A DNA stretch of 64,000 bases from an uncultured Clostridia bacterium (GTDB lineage Bacteria > Bacillota > Clostridia > Christensenellales > UBA1242), in NCBI GenBank assembly GCA_947627545.1, contig CANQWK010000004.1:20818-84817 (forward strand), read 5' to 3'. The notes beneath the pieces were generated by a model, which saw only the letters and a list, made by a program, of their open reading frames with translations, was not told the origin of the DNA and made no database searches. Each line of letters opens with the position of its first letter. The stretch's first letter is position 1. The position numbers and the translations under genes are program-made. Below are positions 61,848-64,000 of the stretch, in pieces.

Positions 61848-62765
61848 ATGAAATTTATGGAACTAAACAAAAGTTTAAAAGAAAAAGTTTATAACCTTTA
61901 CAACCTAAAAGGCGAAGATTCTTTTTTAATTAAACACGCTATATTGAACATAAAAAATGCAGTAGTGGCGGATTTTGACGAGTTTAACTTTATAAAAATT
62001 GATGCAGAAAAGAGCAAAATAAGCGAAATTGATGCTCAACTTTCAACCCTTCCAATAGGTAGCGAATATCGAATGGTTGTTATTTCAAATCCAAATGCGG
62101 AAATTGTTAAATTTATTAATAAATATGATTTTTCGTCTAGCAGCACTGTTGCCGTTTGCGTTGGTGCAGACAAACTTACAGCAGGAGAAATAGTAGATTG
62201 TTCAAAGTTAGATAAAATAGATATTCAAAAATATGCTTTAAATTATTTAGCAAAAAGCAATTTGTCTATTGAAGAACAAGCATTAGATTATTTAATAGAT
62301 GCAACATCTGGAAGTATGCCCAATTTGGTTAATGAATTAAATAAATTATCATCTTATGCTTGTTGCGAAAATTCAATAATTAACATGGAAATGGTTACAA
62401 ATTTGGTTGCTAACACCACTGAATATGTTATTTATATGCTAACCGCAGCAATAGACGAAAAAAACTTTACAAAATTTCAAACAATTTTAAACACAATGTC
62501 AAAATCTCAGTCTTTTGCCGAAATTTTCGCGTATATGGGCAAATATTTTAAACGTATGCAATACATATCAATAAACAAAAATGACGAAGAATTATCTAAA
62601 ATTTTAAACATAAAACCTTATGCAATTAAAATGTCTAGGCAATTTATAAGCAAAAATGGGGTAAATTACTACATTAACCTTTATAAAAAATATGTTGACT
62701 TAGATTATAAAATAAAATCTGGCAAAATATCAGTTTTTAATGCTTTATATGAATTATTGTTTTAA
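61848..62765 (+). CDS. holA: DNA polymerase III delta subunit
   Basis: Clamp-loader subunit that opens the beta ring. Seen: NTPase-like N-domain (KGEDSFLIKHAILNIKNAV; FNFIKIDAEKSKISEI), MVVISNPN, SIEEQALDYLIDATSGSMPNLVNELNKL near 143-170 (parts LIDATSG, NLVNELNKL), and the C-terminal helical collar. 305 residues. The ATG at 61848 fits the promoter; ATG 61857 is an alternative. comEC-holA-rpsT is a conserved order in Firmicutes. Confidence 0.92.
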   Translation: MKFMELNKSLKEKVYNLYNLKGEDSFLIKHAILNIKNAVVADFDEFNFIKIDAEKSKISEIDAQLSTLPIGSEYRMVVISNPNAEIVKFINKYDFSSSSTVAVCVGADKLTAGEIVDCSKLDKIDIQKYALNYLAKSNLSIEEQALDYLIDATSGSMPNLVNELNKLSSYACCENSIINMEMVTNLVANTTEYVIYMLTAAIDEKNFTKFQTILNTMSKSQSFAEIFAYMGKYFKRMQYISINKNDEELSKILNIKPYAIKMSRQFISKNGVNYYINLYKKYVDLDYKIKSGKISVFNALYELLF

Positions 62766-62769
62766 ACAT

Positions 62770-62798
62770 TTGATTTAATTTTTATTTTATTTTAATAT
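62770..62798 (+). promoter_or_regulatory. Promoter of the DUF45 gene, leaderless geometry
   Basis: TTGATT (62770-62775), 17-nt spacer, TAATAT (62793-62798), 6 nt before the ATG at 62805; no ribosome binding site. Confidence 0.5.
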
Positions 62799-62804
62799 AT
62801 AATT

Positions 62805-63473
62805 ATGACTGAAAAAAATTTGCTAACACCAACACAAATTGTTCGTTCAAAACGCCGTACTATTTCTTTAACCATCGATAGAGATGGTGCTTTTGTTGTT
62901 AGAGCGCCAATAAATGCTAAAGATGTTGATATTTATGACTTTATAAACAAAAAATCCAAATGGATAAAAGCAAAACGGCTTGCAGCAATAAATTCAGCCT
63001 ATAAGCCCTTAAAATTTAAAGATGGCGAAAAGGTTTTAATTTTAGGCAAAGAATATGAAATTGTTTTAATAGATGCTAAAAAAGTTAAGGTGGTAGATAA
63101 CCAAATATTTATTCCTTTAAATAATAGTGAAACTTATTTAAAAAACTATTTTGTAGGTCTTTGTAAAAAACTTTTGCCTAAAAGGGTAGAAAGGTTTTGT
63201 GCAGCATATGGCTACAAGTATAAGGGTATAAGTATAACCTCTGCAACTACTCGTTGGGGTTCATGTTCTTATAACAATCACTTAAATTTTACATATAAAT
63301 TAATAATGTGTCCAAGAGATGTAATTGATTATTTGGTTGTGCATGAACTAACTCACACAAAGGTTAAAAATCATAGTGCAAAATTTTGGCAAAAGGTTGA
63401 AGAGGTTTTACCTAACTATAAACTACAAGAAAAATGGCTTAAAGAAAACCGCAAAATTATTGATGTTATATAA
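62805..63473 (+). CDS. YgjP/DUF45 family metallopeptidase-like protein
   Basis: 222-residue protein of the YgjP (DUF45, M48-like) family. Seen: RRTISLTIDRDGAFVVRAP near residues 16-34, RWGSCSYNNHLNFTYKL near 147-163, and VVHELTHTKVKNHSAKFW near 178-195 with H180-E181-L-T-H184, the zinc-binding site. Cytoplasmic. Substrate unknown in the family. The gene lies between holA and rpsT. Confidence 0.93.
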   Translation: MTEKNLLTPTQIVRSKRRTISLTIDRDGAFVVRAPINAKDVDIYDFINKKSKWIKAKRLAAINSAYKPLKFKDGEKVLILGKEYEIVLIDAKKVKVVDNQIFIPLNNSETYLKNYFVGLCKKLLPKRVERFCAAYGYKYKGISITSATTRWGSCSYNNHLNFTYKLIMCPRDVIDYLVVHELTHTKVKNHSAKFWQKVEEVLPNYKLQEKWLKENRKIIDVI

Positions 63474-63582
63474 AAAACATTATTTATAAAAATTTTTATT
63501 TAAATATTCATTAAAAGTTCATAAAAAGATAGTTTAAAAGTTAATTTAAAAATTCATTTCAAAAAAAATCGTAATAAAAAAA

Positions 63583-63605
63583 CACCCATAAGGGTGATTT
63601 TTTAT
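63583..63605 (-). terminator. Terminator of rpsT (also faces the DUF45 gene)
   Basis: CACCC (63583-63587) and GGGTG (63592-63596) pair around ATAA, with A and T runs on both sides, so it can end transcription from either direction. Confidence 0.8.
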
Positions 63606-63614
63606 TTTATAAAT

Positions 63615-63875
63615 TTATTTACTGCTTGTATATTGGCTAAGTCTAGATTTCTTTCTGTTAGCAGTTGCTTTTTGCATAATACCCTTTGAAACAGCGGAAT
63701 CAACTAACGAAAAGACTTCACTCAATAATTTTTGAGCATTTTCAGTTTCTTTATTGTCAACAGCCAATTTATATTTTTTAACATAAGTTGCAATCTTAGA
63801 TTTATAAGATTTGTTTTCACCTGTCTGCCTTTCAATAACATTGATGCGTTTCTTGGCGGATTTAATATTTGCCAT
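63615..63875 (-). CDS. rpsT: 30S ribosomal protein S20
   Basis: Primary rRNA-binding protein of the 30S body. Seen: MANIKSAKKRINVIERQ at the start, then lysine-rich helices and SVSKGIMQKATANRKKSRLSQY-like end (part IMQKATANRKKSRL). 86 residues. I start at the Met at 63875, directly behind GGAGGT (63883-63888 on the minus strand); longer reading to 63899 is not needed. Opposite strand to holA, as is common. Confidence 0.96.
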   Translation of the reverse strand: MANIKSAKKRINVIERQTGENKSYKSKIATYVKKYKLAVDNKETENAQKLLSEVFSLVDSAVSKGIMQKATANRKKSRLSQYTSSK

Positions 63876-63899
63876 TTGTAAAACCTCCATATAAAGCAC

Positions 63900-63928
63900 A
63901 TTATAGCAAACTTTTTTTTAAATTGCAA
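63900..63928 (-). promoter_or_regulatory. Promoter of rpsT
   Basis: On the minus strand TTGCAA (63923-63928), 17-nt spacer, TGC-TATAAT (63900-63905), start about 17 nt before the ribosome binding site. Confidence 0.8.
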
Positions 63929-63968
63929 GTGCTTTTAACAATATTTTTTTAAAATCATAAATTATATT

Positions 63969-64000
63969 ATGTTAAACAAATTAAAACCCACCATTGCAAT
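63969..64000 (+). CDS. Possible start of the next gene (cut by window end)
   Basis: Open frame ATG-Leu-Asn-Lys-Leu-Lys-Pro-Thr-Ile-Ala running off the end. A TTAACA (63935-63940), 17-nt spacer and TAAATT (63958-63963) ends 5 nt before it, the same spacing as the leaderless genes elsewhere in the window. Too short for identification. Confidence 0.3.
   Translation, partial: MLNKLKPTIA

Noticed and set aside
63474-63580. Repetitive AAAAGTT/TTCATT-rich stretch as a possible repeat array
   Set aside because: Units are irregular and short; explained by AT-rich composition next to the rpsT terminator. No CRISPR-like spacing exists anywhere in the window.

Overview
This 64 kb window is a dense, AT-rich chromosomal segment of an uncultured-looking Firmicute, most probably a spore-forming member of the Clostridia. 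The evidence is the complete eight-gene spoIIIA operon (spoIIIAA to spoIIIAH), the typical low-GC Gram-positive blocks pcrA-ligA, smc-ftsY-ylxM-ffh-rpsP-khpA-rimM-trmD, rbgA-rnhB, topA-trmFO-hslV-hslU, rpsB-tsf, frr-uppS-cdsA-rseP, rimP-nusA-ylxR-ylxQ-infB-rbfA-truB, yqhY-nusB-xseA-xseB and comEC-holA-rpsT, strong AAGGAG ribosome binding sites and sigma-A-like promoters. TGA works as a stop codon (spoIIIAA, spoIIIAF, infB), so the standard bacterial code applies. No phage, insertion sequence, CRISPR array or rRNA was seen. Only one protein gene of unknown function, tRNA-Glu(CTC) and rpsT lie on the minus strand.

Layout. 1-7.6 kb: partial mtaB, small conserved or hypothetical genes, HIT protein, rpsU, pcrA-ligA. 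7.7-16.7 kb: smc and the SRP/ribosome-maturation block. 16.7-20.3 kb: an orphan HExxH protein, rbgA, rnhB, yraN and rplS behind an L19-leader-like element. 20.5-30.3 kb: comM-dprA, a HAD phosphatase, topA, trmFO, hslVU, tcdA, trxA. 30.4-35.9 kb: a cysteine desulfurase with a degenerate NifU-like partner, a small membrane protein, two tandem sigma-factor-like proteins, ruvX with a DUF1292-like gene, and a 335-residue orphan. 36-44.2 kb: translation and envelope genes, then a drastically shortened PolC that keeps only the N-terminal, OB and exonuclease parts, and an HD hydrolase. 44.3-50.8 kb: the nusA-infB operon and efp. 51-59.3 kb: the sporulation operon, yqhY, nusB, xseAB, proS. 59.4-64 kb: a membrane protein, tRNA-Glu, comEC lacking its nuclease-like domain, holA, a DUF45 metallopeptidase and rpsT.

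The most interesting signals are the exonuclease-only PolC remnant placed exactly at the usual polC locus; a recurrent promoter geometry in which the -10 box ends 6-7 nt before an ATG with no ribosome binding site, so that transcription should start at the start codon (pcrA, comM, ruvX, truncated polC, HD gene, comEC, holA, two metallopeptidase-like genes), enriched for DNA repair, replication and transformation genes; the two divergent sigma-like proteins; a NifU-like protein that has lost two of three cluster-binding cysteines; and a perfectly placed internal ribosome binding site inside pcrA that could release its C-terminal domain as a separate small protein. Several genes usual in these blocks (pyrH, dxr, ribF, accBC, folD) are absent here and must be elsewhere or lost.
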